From Nitratidesulfovibrio sp. (lineage in GTDB: Bacteria; Desulfobacterota; Desulfovibrionia; Desulfovibrionales; Desulfovibrionaceae), in contig NZ_JBDXXH010000002.1 of the NCBI RefSeq assembly GCF_040373385.1, forward strand, positions 613,555 through 677,554: a stretch of DNA of 64,000 nt, read 5' to 3'. Position numbers and translations under genes: made by a program. Under the pieces are notes generated by a model. That model was not told the origin of the DNA. It saw nothing but the letters and a program-made list of their open reading frames with translations, and made no database searches. This document shows positions 17,369 through 25,492 of the stretch, in pieces (position 1 is the stretch's first letter; each line of letters starts with the position of its first letter).

Positions 17369-17956
17369 TCAGTTCAGGAATTTGAGCGCCAAGAAGCCCA
17401 GCACGCCAAGTACCAGCGTGACAAGCAGCACGAGGTCGAACCGGCGTTCCAGAAAGTAGCGCACCCGTTCGCCGAACAGGTAGATGAGCCCGGCGATGAC
17501 GAAAAAGCGTAGTCCCCTGCTGGCCACGGACGCCAGCAGGAAGGTGACGAAATCGACGCGGAAGGCCCCGGCGGTGAGCGTGCACAGCTTGTATGGCACG
17601 GGTGTAAGCCCGGCCACGGCCACCGCCCAGGCGCTGTAGGTGTCGTACCATTCCTTCACCGCGTGGTACTGCTCCTGCAACCCGTAAAAGCGCACGATGG
17701 GCATGCCCGCCACGTCCATGAAGAACATGCCCACGAAATACCCCGCAACACCGCCCGCCACGGATGCGGCAAGGCAGATGGCTGCCAGGCGCAAGGCTCG
17801 TTCGCGCGCGGCCAGGGCCATGGGAATCAGCAGCAGGTCCGGCGGCAGCGGAAAGAAGACCGATTCGGTGAACGAGACCAGCACCAGCATGCGCACGGCA
17901 CCGCGCGATGCAGCAGCGGCCCACAGCCGGTCGAGAAGGCGGGAAAAAAGGCGCAT
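17369..17956 (-). CDS. YqaA-type SNARE-associated/DedA-like membrane protein
   Basis: A 195-residue inner-membrane protein of the VTT/DedA superfamily, YqaA branch. The typical re-entrant loop segments are FTESVFFPLPPDLLLIPMAL (about 29-48) and GLTPVPYKLCTLTAGAF (about 115-131), with three further hydrophobic helices. DedA-superfamily proteins include lipid scramblases/flippases for undecaprenyl phosphate or phospholipid; the YqaA branch is uncharacterised. The gene stands apart, 232 bases from mrp and 214 from pcm, all on the minus strand. Start ATG at 17956. Confidence 0.87.
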   Translation of the reverse strand: MRLFSRLLDRLWAAAASRGAVRMLVLVSFTESVFFPLPPDLLLIPMALAARERALRLAAICLAASVAGGVAGYFVGMFFMDVAGMPIVRFYGLQEQYHAVKEWYDTYSAWAVAVAGLTPVPYKLCTLTAGAFRVDFVTFLLASVASRGLRFFVIAGLIYLFGERVRYFLERRFDLVLLVTLVLGVLGFLALKFLN

Positions 17957-18170
17957 GGCGGCGGGTGTTCCTTGCGGCGTCCGGACGGCACCGGGCAGGC
18001 GGTGTTCGGGCTATTTCGAACGGTACAGGGAGAGATTCATGTGCCTTTCGGGCGGTATCAGATCGTGCCAGAACTGCACGGGCGTGTGGCAGTGAGACCG
18101 CAGGCAGGGGTTGCCGCAGACGCGGCGTTTCCGGGCCTGTCCCCTGCCCTGCCCGGCTTGCAGTGTCCCC

Positions 18171-18818
18171 TCAGCCGCGCCAGCCGTGGGTGCCCACCAG
18201 GTCCACGAAGGCCACGCCGCCCTTGCTTTCGCGCACCACGCGCCCGCCCTGCTTGCGCACCACCACCAGTTCCTGCATGCGCTTGCTGGTCCCCACGGGG
18301 ATGACCAGTATGCCGGGGTCGGCCAGTTGCTCGATGAGCGGCAGCGGCACTTCCGGCCCGCCCGCCGTGACCAGGATGCGGTCGTAGGGGGCGGCCTCGG
18401 GCCAGCCCAGGGTGCCGTCGTCCAGCTTCAGCCGTACCTTGCGGTACTTCAGCGTGCGCAACAGGTCGCGCGCGGCGGCGTGCAGTTCGCGGATGCGTTC
18501 CACCGTATACACGTCCAGCCCCATCTCTGCCAGCACCGCAGCCTGGTAGCCGGACCCCGTGCCTATTTCCAGCACCCGCAGGCCCGGTTGCGGCTCGATG
18601 ATCTGCGACATGAGCGCCACGATGAACGGCTGCGAAATGGTCTGGCCGTGCCCGATGGGCAGGGGGTGGTCCTCATAGGCCTGGGCGCGCAGGGCTTCCT
18701 GCACGAACAGGTGGCGCGGCACGGAACGCATGGCCACGAGTACGGCAGGATCGGTGATGCCGCGCGTCTCGAGTTGCTGTTTCACCATGCGCTCACGGTT
18801 GCGCTTCATGTCGAGCAT
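18171..18818 (-). CDS. pcm: Protein-L-isoaspartate O-methyltransferase
   Basis: A 215-residue PCMT, which uses SAM to methylate L-isoaspartyl residues in damaged proteins. The N-terminal [11 protein letters not shown], the active-site region [19 protein letters not shown], the SAM motif [19 protein letters not shown] and [21 protein letters not shown] all match the family, as does the length. The start at 18818 has GAGG upstream; an in-frame ATG three codons later is an alternative. The long upstream open frame is Arg/Pro noise. Confidence 0.95.
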   Translation of the reverse strand: MLDMKRNRERMVKQQLETRGITDPAVLVAMRSVPRHLFVQEALRAQAYEDHPLPIGHGQTISQPFIVALMSQIIEPQPGLRVLEIGTGSGYQAAVLAEMGLDVYTVERIRELHAAARDLLRTLKYRKVRLKLDDGTLGWPEAAPYDRILVTAGGPEVPLPLIEQLADPGILVIPVGTSKRMQELVVVRKQGGRVVRESKGGVAFVDLVGTHGWRG

Positions 18819-19252
18819 GCGCGGTCCTCTCTGGAGATGGGTGCCCTGCCGGGGCGTTGTCCCTGCGCGGTCGTGGCGGGCCATGCGCGACCGTGCCTCT
18901 TGGGCACATGGGGCACATCGGGCGCGCCGCTCCGGGCACCGGCCCCGACCGGCCTTTCGGCGGGGGGCGCCGAGGCAGGGGCCACGGCTGGCAAGTGCGT
19001 GTGCGGGCGAACGGCGAAGGGTGTACGAACGGACGGGACGGGCGTTGCGAGTCGCCTCGTCCATACGGTCCCGGCATGGTTTGGAAAACAGATTTTGCCC
19101 CCGGCGTCAATCATGGCGCGCGCGCCGCCCTTCCCGGTTACGGGCATTCGCCACTGCGCACGGCCTGCGGGGTGTCGCCTGCGCCGCCCAGGCTTGCTTG
19201 ACTTATGCGCCGAGTGTGCGACACTTGGCGAAACACGCTTGCGGGGGAACCC
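18819..19252. other. Divergent intergenic region pcm / CBS protein
   Basis: These 434 GC-rich bases hold both upstream regions. I see no gene, strong hairpin or recognisable operator; the C-run-rich middle could form weak structures only. Confidence 0.5.
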
Positions 19253-19681
19253 ATGCTCTACGTCGGCGACCTTATGTCCACCGGGCTCTTCACCCTGAAG
19301 AAAACCGATTCGCTCCGGGCGGCCCGCTCGCTGATGCAGCTGGCCCGCATCCGGCACATTCCCATCGTGGACGCCAAGGGCGACTTCCAGGGCCTGTTGA
19401 CCCACCGCGATATCCTGTCCGCCACCATCTCGCGCTTCGCCGATGTGGACGAGGCGGTGCAGAACGAGATCGACTCTGGCATTCCGGTGGGAGAAATCAT
19501 GCGCACCGACGTGGTACGCGTGCACCCCGACACCCTGCTGCGCGACGCCGCCGAACTGCTGCTGCACCACAAGTACGGGTGCCTGCCGGTAACCGAGGGC
19601 GACAGGCTGGTGGGCATCGTGACCGAGGCGGACTTCCTGAAGCTGACCATCAGCCTGCTGGACGCCGTGGAACACCCCTAG
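19253..19681 (+). CDS. Tandem CBS-domain protein
   Basis: A 142-residue protein made of one CBS pair. Each repeat is plain: LMSTGLFTLKKTDSLRAARSLMQLARIRHIPIVDAKGDFQGLLTHRDIL and IMRTDVVRVHPDTLLRDAAELLLHHKYGCLPVTEGDRLVGIVTEADFL (shown here in two parts of the sequence, 9-57 and 80-130). CBS pairs bind adenine nucleotides (AMP, ATP, SAM) and regulate partner proteins; stand-alone ones in anaerobes are mostly uncharacterised. ATG at 19253 follows GCGGGGGAACCC. An intrinsic terminator 28 bases after the stop makes the gene monocistronic. Confidence 0.9.
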   Translation: MLYVGDLMSTGLFTLKKTDSLRAARSLMQLARIRHIPIVDAKGDFQGLLTHRDILSATISRFADVDEAVQNEIDSGIPVGEIMRTDVVRVHPDTLLRDAAELLLHHKYGCLPVTEGDRLVGIVTEADFLKLTISLLDAVEHP

Positions 19682-19709
19682 CAACAGGCCGCGCAACTGT
19701 TTGGACACG

Positions 19710-19736
19710 AGCCGCCCGGCTTTCAGGGCGGCTTTT
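19710..19736 (+). terminator. Intrinsic terminator of the CBS gene
   Basis: AGCCGCCC (19710-19717) pairs with GGGCGGCT (19726-19733) around an 8-base loop and is followed by TTT. It lies 28 bases past the stop and just before the ribosome site of the next gene. Confidence 0.85.
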
Positions 19737-19757
19737 CACTTGAAAGGATCAGGAGAC

Positions 19758-21068
19758 ATGACAGCAGCTAAGAATCTTTCCATCGTGATCGTCTTCGCGG
19801 CCCTGCTGGGGCTGCTCGGCATCGGCGGCTTCATGCTTTTCCAGGACATGGAAGGGCCGGAAGTCATCCTTACCCCGGACACGGGGCGCGCCTCGCCGCA
19901 TCAGGACCTGACCCTGACCCTGCGCGACAAGAAGTCGGGCATCCGGTCCGTCACCGTCACGGTGAAAAAGAATTCGCATTCGCTGGTCGTGCTCGACAGC
20001 GCCTTCACCGATGGCCGCCGCGAACAGCGCGTGACCTTCAACCTGAAGGATGCGGGCCTGAAGGACGGCGCCTTCGACCTTGAAGTACGCTCGGCAGACA
20101 CCTCGCTGGCCGGGTTCGGCAAGGGCAACACCACCACCAGGGTCTACCCCATGCGCCTGGACACCCAACCCCCGCGCGTTTCGGTGAAGAGCATGCCCCC
20201 TTACGTGCGACGTGGCGGCACCGGCTCCATCCTCTATTCGGTCAACGAAGACGTGGAACGCACCGGCGTGAAGGTGGGCGATCTGTACTTTCCGGGGTTC
20301 AAGCAGCCCAGCGGCGACTACCTGTGCTTCTTCGCCTTTCCGCACTTTCTCACCGTTGGCCAGTACGCCCCGGAAATCACCGCCGTGGACCTTTCCAGCA
20401 ACGCCATGGCCAGCCGACTGGTCATTCGCCCGCTGGACAGAGTGTTCCGGCATGACAACATCAACATTTCCGAAAGCTTCCTGGCCAGCAAGATGCCAGA
20501 ATTCGAACAGGACGTGCCCGGCGAGCTGAGCCCGCTTGAGCGCTTCCTGAAGGTGAACAACGAATTGCGCGCCTCCAACGAACAGAAACTGCTTGAAATC
20601 GGCAAGGACACCGCGCCTGCCATGCTCTGGCACGGGGCCTTCCTGCAACTGCCCAACTCGGCCACCCGTGCCGGATTTGCCGACAACCGCAGCTACCTGC
20701 ACAACGGACAGAAGGTGGACAACCAGACCCACCTCGGCCTTGACTTCGCCTCGCTGGCCATGGCCGAAGTACCCGCTTCCAACAGCGGGCGCGTGGTCTT
20801 TGCCGGGCACCTTGGCATCTACGGCAACCTTGTGGTCATCGACCATGGCCTTGGCCTGCAAACCCTGTATTCGCACCTCAGCGAGATTTCGGCCAACGTG
20901 GGCCAGCAGGTGAAGAAGGGTGACATCATCGGCAAGACCGGCACCACCGGCATGGCGGGCGGCGACCACCTGCACTTCGGGGTGACCATCGGCGGGGTGC
21001 AGGTGCAACCGCTGGAATGGCTGGACCCGCACTGGATCGAGGACAACGTGACGGCACGCCTGAAATAG
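19758..21068 (+). CDS. M23-family peptidoglycan endopeptidase, membrane-anchored
   Basis: A 436-residue protein with an N-terminal membrane anchor (about residues 6-27, LSIVIVFAALLGLLGIGGFML), a long periplasmic beta-rich region (30-290) and a C-terminal LytM/M23 domain. The zinc site is complete: H325 and D329 (HLGLD), and H404/H406 in DHLHFG. The enzyme would cut peptide cross-links in the cell wall. The middle region has Ig-like repeats (VTVTVKKNSHSLVVLDSAF; APEITAVDLSSNAMASRL), unlike typical NlpD/EnvC coiled coils. AAAGGATCAGGAG precedes ATG at 19758. A strong terminator follows. Confidence 0.9.
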   Translation: MTAAKNLSIVIVFAALLGLLGIGGFMLFQDMEGPEVILTPDTGRASPHQDLTLTLRDKKSGIRSVTVTVKKNSHSLVVLDSAFTDGRREQRVTFNLKDAGLKDGAFDLEVRSADTSLAGFGKGNTTTRVYPMRLDTQPPRVSVKSMPPYVRRGGTGSILYSVNEDVERTGVKVGDLYFPGFKQPSGDYLCFFAFPHFLTVGQYAPEITAVDLSSNAMASRLVIRPLDRVFRHDNINISESFLASKMPEFEQDVPGELSPLERFLKVNNELRASNEQKLLEIGKDTAPAMLWHGAFLQLPNSATRAGFADNRSYLHNGQKVDNQTHLGLDFASLAMAEVPASNSGRVVFAGHLGIYGNLVVIDHGLGLQTLYSHLSEISANVGQQVKKGDIIGKTGTTGMAGGDHLHFGVTIGGVQVQPLEWLDPHWIEDNVTARLK

Positions 21069-21122
21069 CGTCCGCCCTGCCCGGCCACGCAGCCTGGCGG
21101 ATGGATGTACATTGCATGAAGG

Positions 21123-21155
21123 ACGGGGAGCCCCATGGGCTCCCCGTTTTTCTTT
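21123..21155 (+). terminator. Intrinsic terminator of the M23 gene
   Basis: An 11-bp perfect stem (21123-21133 with 21137-21147), 3-base loop, then TTTTCTTTG. It starts 55 bases after the stop. Confidence 0.9.
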
Positions 21156-21471
21156 GTGTTCCAGGCTGTTGGAATGGGTTCCCAGCCGAGCATGCTCTCT
21201 GGGGCGCGGCGAGAGAGGGCAAGCTTCATCCGTTACTTTAAGGCGGTGCTTCACCGTGCCCCCTTTTCCAGATGCTCCGGTCCCCCACCCTGCCCCCGTC
21301 CCGAGACTCGCCGCGACGTGATACACGGCAGCCCCAGCGTCGAGCCCCTGTCAGCCATACTGGCCACAACGTGGCAGGATGTTGGTCGAAGGCGCGCCCA
21401 TCTCCGCCGCGTCGACCCCGTCACCCCTGTCGCGCTTGCTCACCAGCCGCGCCGTCTCTACCCGCCACGCA
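21156..21471. other. Intergenic, no gene seen
   Basis: A GC-rich spacer between two convergent transcription units. No coding potential, repeat or stable RNA signature is evident apart from the terminators on each side. Confidence 0.5.
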
Positions 21472-21502
21472 ATGAAAAACGGGCGGCCCGAAGACCGCCC
21501 GT
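21472..21502 (-). terminator. Intrinsic terminator downstream of the PEP-synthase-like gene
   Basis: On the minus strand ACGGGCGG pairs with CCGCCCGT (21495-21502 with 21479-21486) and runs into TTTTTCATT. It is 144 bases after the stop, leaving a long 3' untranslated stretch with no recognised content. Confidence 0.8.
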
Positions 21503-21645
21503 CTGTACATGCTTCAGCATACGTCCGGCATGCGTGCCGCATATGCTTCCATCAAAGGCATTCCGGCGTTGCCGCCCCCTCCATCATCCGGCGGCAGGGG
21601 CCGCAGGACACGCGGAGTTGGGCGCCGCATCGCATCGCCTTGCGT

Positions 21646-24600
21646 CTACCACTTCTTGGAGCGCTGTACCTCAAGGGCCTTGGCCTGTTCCTCGAAGCTG
21701 GCGAAACCGGCCTGGTGCAGCGCGTCGGAGACGGTGCTGGCCCAGTCCCAGGTGGCATAGATGACCGGCTTGTGGAAGGTGGCCCGGAACTGTTCCAACT
21801 CGGAGCGGTAGAACTTTTCCTTGGGGGTTTCCAGGCTTTCGCGCAGCAGTTCGTGCAGGCGGCGCAGTTCACCTTCGTACCAGTCCATCAGGTCTTCGGC
21901 CTGGGTGTACTTCTTGAGGATGTGGCCGTAGCCCTTTTCCTCCAGCAGTGCGCGCAGGTTGGCCAGGTGCTGGTTGCGCAGCCAGATGCCCAGTTCCGAG
22001 GTGGGGATGTTTTCGGCCTCCACCTCGGCCATGTCCAGCTTGGTCTGATAGTAGGTGTCGGGCACCACCGAGGCGGACACGATGCCCGCGATGGTCACCA
22101 GACCGCGCAGTATCTTGCTGTTGGACACGCCCTGACCGCAGAAGCCCACCTTGCGGGCGCACTTCTGGCCGGTGAAGATGGTGACCAGGATGGCCCAGAC
22201 CACGGCGGGGTCTTCCTCGTCATAGATGTGGCCGAGGCGCGCGTTGTCGCGGTCGGTGGCCAGCACCATCTGGGTCATGTCGTTGGAGCCGATGGAGAAA
22301 CCGTCGAACTCCTCAATGAACTGCTTGGCCAGCACGGCGTTGGACGGAATTTCCGACATCTGGATCATCTTCAGCCCGTCAACGCCGCTCTTAACCTTGT
22401 GTACCTGTTCGAGGTAACGGCGCATGGAGCGCGCTTCTTCCAGGGTGCGCACGAAGGGCAGCATGAGTTGCAGGTTGCACCCGCCGTACACGCCGCGCGC
22501 CAGCTTGAAGGCCTCTATTTCCCAGTCGTGCAGGTTGCGCGACACCCCGCGGAAGCCCAGCATGGGGTTGTCTTCGATCTGCTCGAACAGGTTGCCGCCC
22601 AGCAGGTTGCGGTACTCGTTCGACTTGAAGTCGGTGGTGCGGTAGACGATGTCCTTGCCGTAGAAGGCCATGGCGAACAGGGCCAGGCCCTGCGACAGGG
22701 TCTGGACGTAGTGCTCCTTGCCGGTGCGGAACCCGCGCGAACGGATCAGGGCGCGGATCTTGTCCGGCACGGCGCGGATGTCGTCCATTTCCTTTTGCAG
22801 GCCGCTGCGCAGCCCCACCTCGTGGCGCAGGCGGGCAATCTTGGCCAGCGCGTCCTGCACGGCGGGAATGTCTTCCACGCGTTCAACCTGGGCGCGGATG
22901 TTGGCTTCGATTTCGGCGCGGCGCTTCACCGTGTCGGGGTCGATGCCGTTCAGCATGGCCAACTGGTCGTCGTAGCCCATGACCACGCGCACGTGGTCCT
23001 CGAGGTCGATGGACGTCTTCAGGATGTCGATGCGGCGGGTGGCCAGCTCCACATGCTCGTCCAGCTTGTGGTCAAGCTCGCGCATCTTGCGGTGCATCAC
23101 CAGCACCTGCTCGGTGCCGCGCAGGTTCTCGCGCGAGGCCAGGGCCTCGATTTCCGCCGACAGGCCGGTGATGTGGCCCACGTACTCGCGCAGCTTCATG
23201 TCGATGGCGATGAGCCCGGCGGCCAGCTGCTCGCGCAGGATCTTGGACAGGCGGGAATCCAGTTCACGCAGCTTGGCGTGCACCGCGTGGTCCAGTTCGC
23301 CGCTGTCGAAGGCTTCCAGCGCCTGCGGATGCACGCCGATGTTGCCCAGCATGAATTCCGCGCGCAGCAGGCCCACCTCGAAGTCTTCCACCTCGCGCAG
23401 GCGCGAGAGGAACATGGCCTGGCCCACGTCGGCCAGGATCAGGCCGACCTTGGTCTTGGTGGGGGGCAGCTTGGACAGGTCCATCTCGCCGCCCACTTCG
23501 CGCAGGGGCAGCATGCCCCGGTACACCCGGCCCCGGGTGCCGTCCACGGTCACTTCCTGGCCGTCCAGGGCGCGCAGGATTTCCAGGCGCTGGATGCCGA
23601 TGACGGCGGGGATGCCGAGTTCGCGCGAGGTGATGGCGGCGTGGCTGGTGTCGCCGCCCACGTCGGCAAGGATGGCGGCGGCCACGCGCATGCCGGGCAC
23701 CATGTCGGGGTCGGTGCGGTCGGCGGCGAGAATGTCGCCCTTGTTGATCTTGTTCAGTTCCAGCGCCGAACGCAGGAACTTCACCCTGCCCTGCCCGGCC
23801 CCGCGCGACGCGCCGTTGCCTTCCAGCAGCACCTCGGCCTGGGTGGCCGCCTTCGGGTCCACCTCGCGGCGGCGCATGAAGATGGTGTGCGGGTGCTTTT
23901 CCAGCTCTTCGTTCCAGCGGGTTTCGGGGCGGGCCTGCACGAACCACAGCCGGTCGGCCGAGTCGATGCAGAATTCGGTGTCCATGATCATGTCGCCATA
24001 GGCGCGGCTGATGGCGCGCACGCCCTTGGCCACCTGTTCGGCCTGGGCCAGCGAAAGCGACCAGCGATACGCCTCGATCTCGGGCACGGAAACCTTCTTG
24101 GTGCCGCCCTTCTCGTCGTAGACGATCTTCTTGTCCTTGCAGCCCATCTGGCGGATGACCACCTCGGGCCCGTCGTCACGCTGGAAGACGTAGAACTTGT
24201 CGGGGGTGACCATGCCGCCCACCACGGCCTCGCCAAGGCCGTAGCTGGCGTCCATGCCCACCAAGTCCTTGCGCACGGTGCCCCGGCAGCCGGTGGCGGT
24301 GTCCGCGCTGAAGGCGGTGCCCGAAATGACCGGGTTGATCATGCGCATGATGCACACCGAGAGCGAGGTGTTCTCGATGGCCCATTCCTGCTTGGCCTTG
24401 ATGGCGATGGATTCGTCGCCGGTGGCCTCGGCGCGGGCCTGGGCGTCCAGGATCGCCTCGCGGCGGTAGGTCATGGAGCGCAGGTTGTAGGCCGACGCGC
24501 AGTCCCAGTGATAGGCGGCGGACACGCGGCTTTCGCCCACGATGTTCAGGTAGGTGTCCTGCAACCCGGCAAAGGCCTTCTTGCGCGAGTCTTCACCGGC

Positions 24601-25224
24601 GGCGGAGGATCGCACGGCCACGGGCACGTCTTCGGCGCCCGCTTCCTTGCAGATGGAGCGGTAGGCGTCGCGAACGCATTCGTCAACGGTCTTGGGCAGT
24701 TCCACGCACAAAATGCCCGCCTGCACCAGCACCGAGCGCTTGCGCAACTGGTCGATGCCTTCCGGCGAAGTGGCAAAGCCTTCCACCACGTTGTTGACGA
24801 AGGTGCGCAGCTTGATCTGGGTTTCATCCGGCTTGGCGGAAGCCTGGGCACGGATTTCCTTGGCCAGGTTGCGAACGAACTTCTGCAGGAACTCCGAGTC
24901 CTTGTTGATCTCGGGGTCGTTCCAGTCGATGCGGTTGTATTCCTTGTCCACGGTGGCGCGGACGAGCGATGCGTTGACCCTGGTTTCGTCGAGCAGCATG
25001 TGGAATGCCTGCGACGAGATGGCGCGGAACTCGGGTGCGCGGATTCCTTCCACCTGGCTGATGATGGCGGTGTTGTAGTTCTTGCCGCCTACCAGCAGTT
25101 CGGCATCGTCGCCGATGCGCACGATGTCGGCGCCGGTCAGCACCAGCTTCTTGGTGAGTTCGGAAATATCGGCGCCAGCCTTGGCGGCCTTGGCCGCAGG
25201 CTTTTCAACCGGAGTTTTGCCCAT
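21646..25224 (-). CDS. Enlarged PEP synthase / PPDK-like phosphotransferase
   Basis: A 1192-residue relative of phosphoenolpyruvate synthase (usual length about 790). The ATP-grasp part shows VAVRSSAAGEDSRKKAFAG (202-220) and the FVQARPET end (428-435); the swivelling domain has the phospho-His H528 in GGDTSHAAITSRELGIPA; the PEP/pyruvate barrel has FMLGNIGVHP, then TTDFKSNEYRNLLGG (863-877), GSNDMTQMVLATDRD (979-993) and the catalytic Cys in GFCGQG (C1029). About 195 residues (640-835), rich in charged heptad-like helix, are inserted inside the barrel, and about 130 follow it. AGGAGG precedes ATG at 25224. It follows pyc and birA on the same strand. Conversion of pyruvate to PEP is the family reaction; the extra regions make a modified or regulatory role possible. 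Confidence 0.85.
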   Translation of the reverse strand: MGKTPVEKPAAKAAKAGADISELTKKLVLTGADIVRIGDDAELLVGGKNYNTAIISQVEGIRAPEFRAISSQAFHMLLDETRVNASLVRATVDKEYNRIDWNDPEINKDSEFLQKFVRNLAKEIRAQASAKPDETQIKLRTFVNNVVEGFATSPEGIDQLRKRSVLVQAGILCVELPKTVDECVRDAYRSICKEAGAEDVPVAVRSSAAGEDSRKKAFAGLQDTYLNIVGESRVSAAYHWDCASAYNLRSMTYRREAILDAQARAEATGDESIAIKAKQEWAIENTSLSVCIMRMINPVISGTAFSADTATGCRGTVRKDLVGMDASYGLGEAVVGGMVTPDKFYVFQRDDGPEVVIRQMGCKDKKIVYDEKGGTKKVSVPEIEAYRWSLSLAQAEQVAKGVRAISRAYGDMIMDTEFCIDSADRLWFVQARPETRWNEELEKHPHTIFMRRREVDPKAATQAEVLLEGNGASRGAGQGRVKFLRSALELNKINKGDILAADRTDPDMVPGMRVAAAILADVGGDTSHAAITSRELGIPAVIGIQRLEILRALDGQEVTVDGTRGRVYRGMLPLREVGGEMDLSKLPPTKTKVGLILADVGQAMFLSRLREVEDFEVGLLRAEFMLGNIGVHPQALEAFDSGELDHAVHAKLRELDSRLSKILREQLAAGLIAIDMKLREYVGHITGLSAEIEALASRENLRGTEQVLVMHRKMRELDHKLDEHVELATRRIDILKTSIDLEDHVRVVMGYDDQLAMLNGIDPDTVKRRAEIEANIRAQVERVEDIPAVQDALAKIARLRHEVGLRSGLQKEMDDIRAVPDKIRALIRSRGFRTGKEHYVQTLSQGLALFAMAFYGKDIVYRTTDFKSNEYRNLLGGNLFEQIEDNPMLGFRGVSRNLHDWEIEAFKLARGVYGGCNLQLMLPFVRTLEEARSMRRYLEQVHKVKSGVDGLKMIQMSEIPSNAVLAKQFIEEFDGFSIGSNDMTQMVLATDRDNARLGHIYDEEDPAVVWAILVTIFTGQKCARKVGFCGQGVSNSKILRGLVTIAGIVSASVVPDTYYQTKLDMAEVEAENIPTSELGIWLRNQHLANLRALLEEKGYGHILKKYTQAEDLMDWYEGELRRLHELLRESLETPKEKFYRSELEQFRATFHKPVIYATWDWASTVSDALHQAGFASFEEQAKALEVQRSKKW

Positions 25225-25444
25225 TCGTGAATCCTCCTGTGGGGGATAGAAACGCTTGCCTGAAGGTCCGATACCCGAAAACGACGGTCTTGTCCCACGC
25301 GCGCGGGGCGTGGCGTGGTCAACCGGTGGGTATCATGCAGGGGGCTGGCATGGGGTGCCGGTCTCCTTATGGGGGGTTCTCGCATCGTCGCCCGCAGCCC
25401 GTGCAAGCCGGGCCGGGCGGTGCCTGGTACAGCCGAAAGATGTT

Positions 25445-25484
25445 TCCGCGCGCGGCCCGCAGGGGTGCCGGGGCCGCGCGCGGA
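25445..25484 (-). terminator. 14-bp hairpin directly after pyc
   Basis: Positions 25445-25458 pair perfectly with 25471-25484 around a 12-base loop, nine bases past the pyc stop. No T-run follows, so it may slow decay or partly terminate, letting some transcripts continue into the PEP-synthase-like gene 268 bases on. Confidence 0.6.
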
Positions 25485-25492
25485 GTGTCTGA

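Noticed and set aside
21379-25230. A 1283-codon open frame on the plus strand opposite the PEP-synthase-like gene
   Set aside because: It is His/Val/Gly-rich composition typical of the antisense of a high-GC gene; the minus-strand frame has full catalytic motifs.
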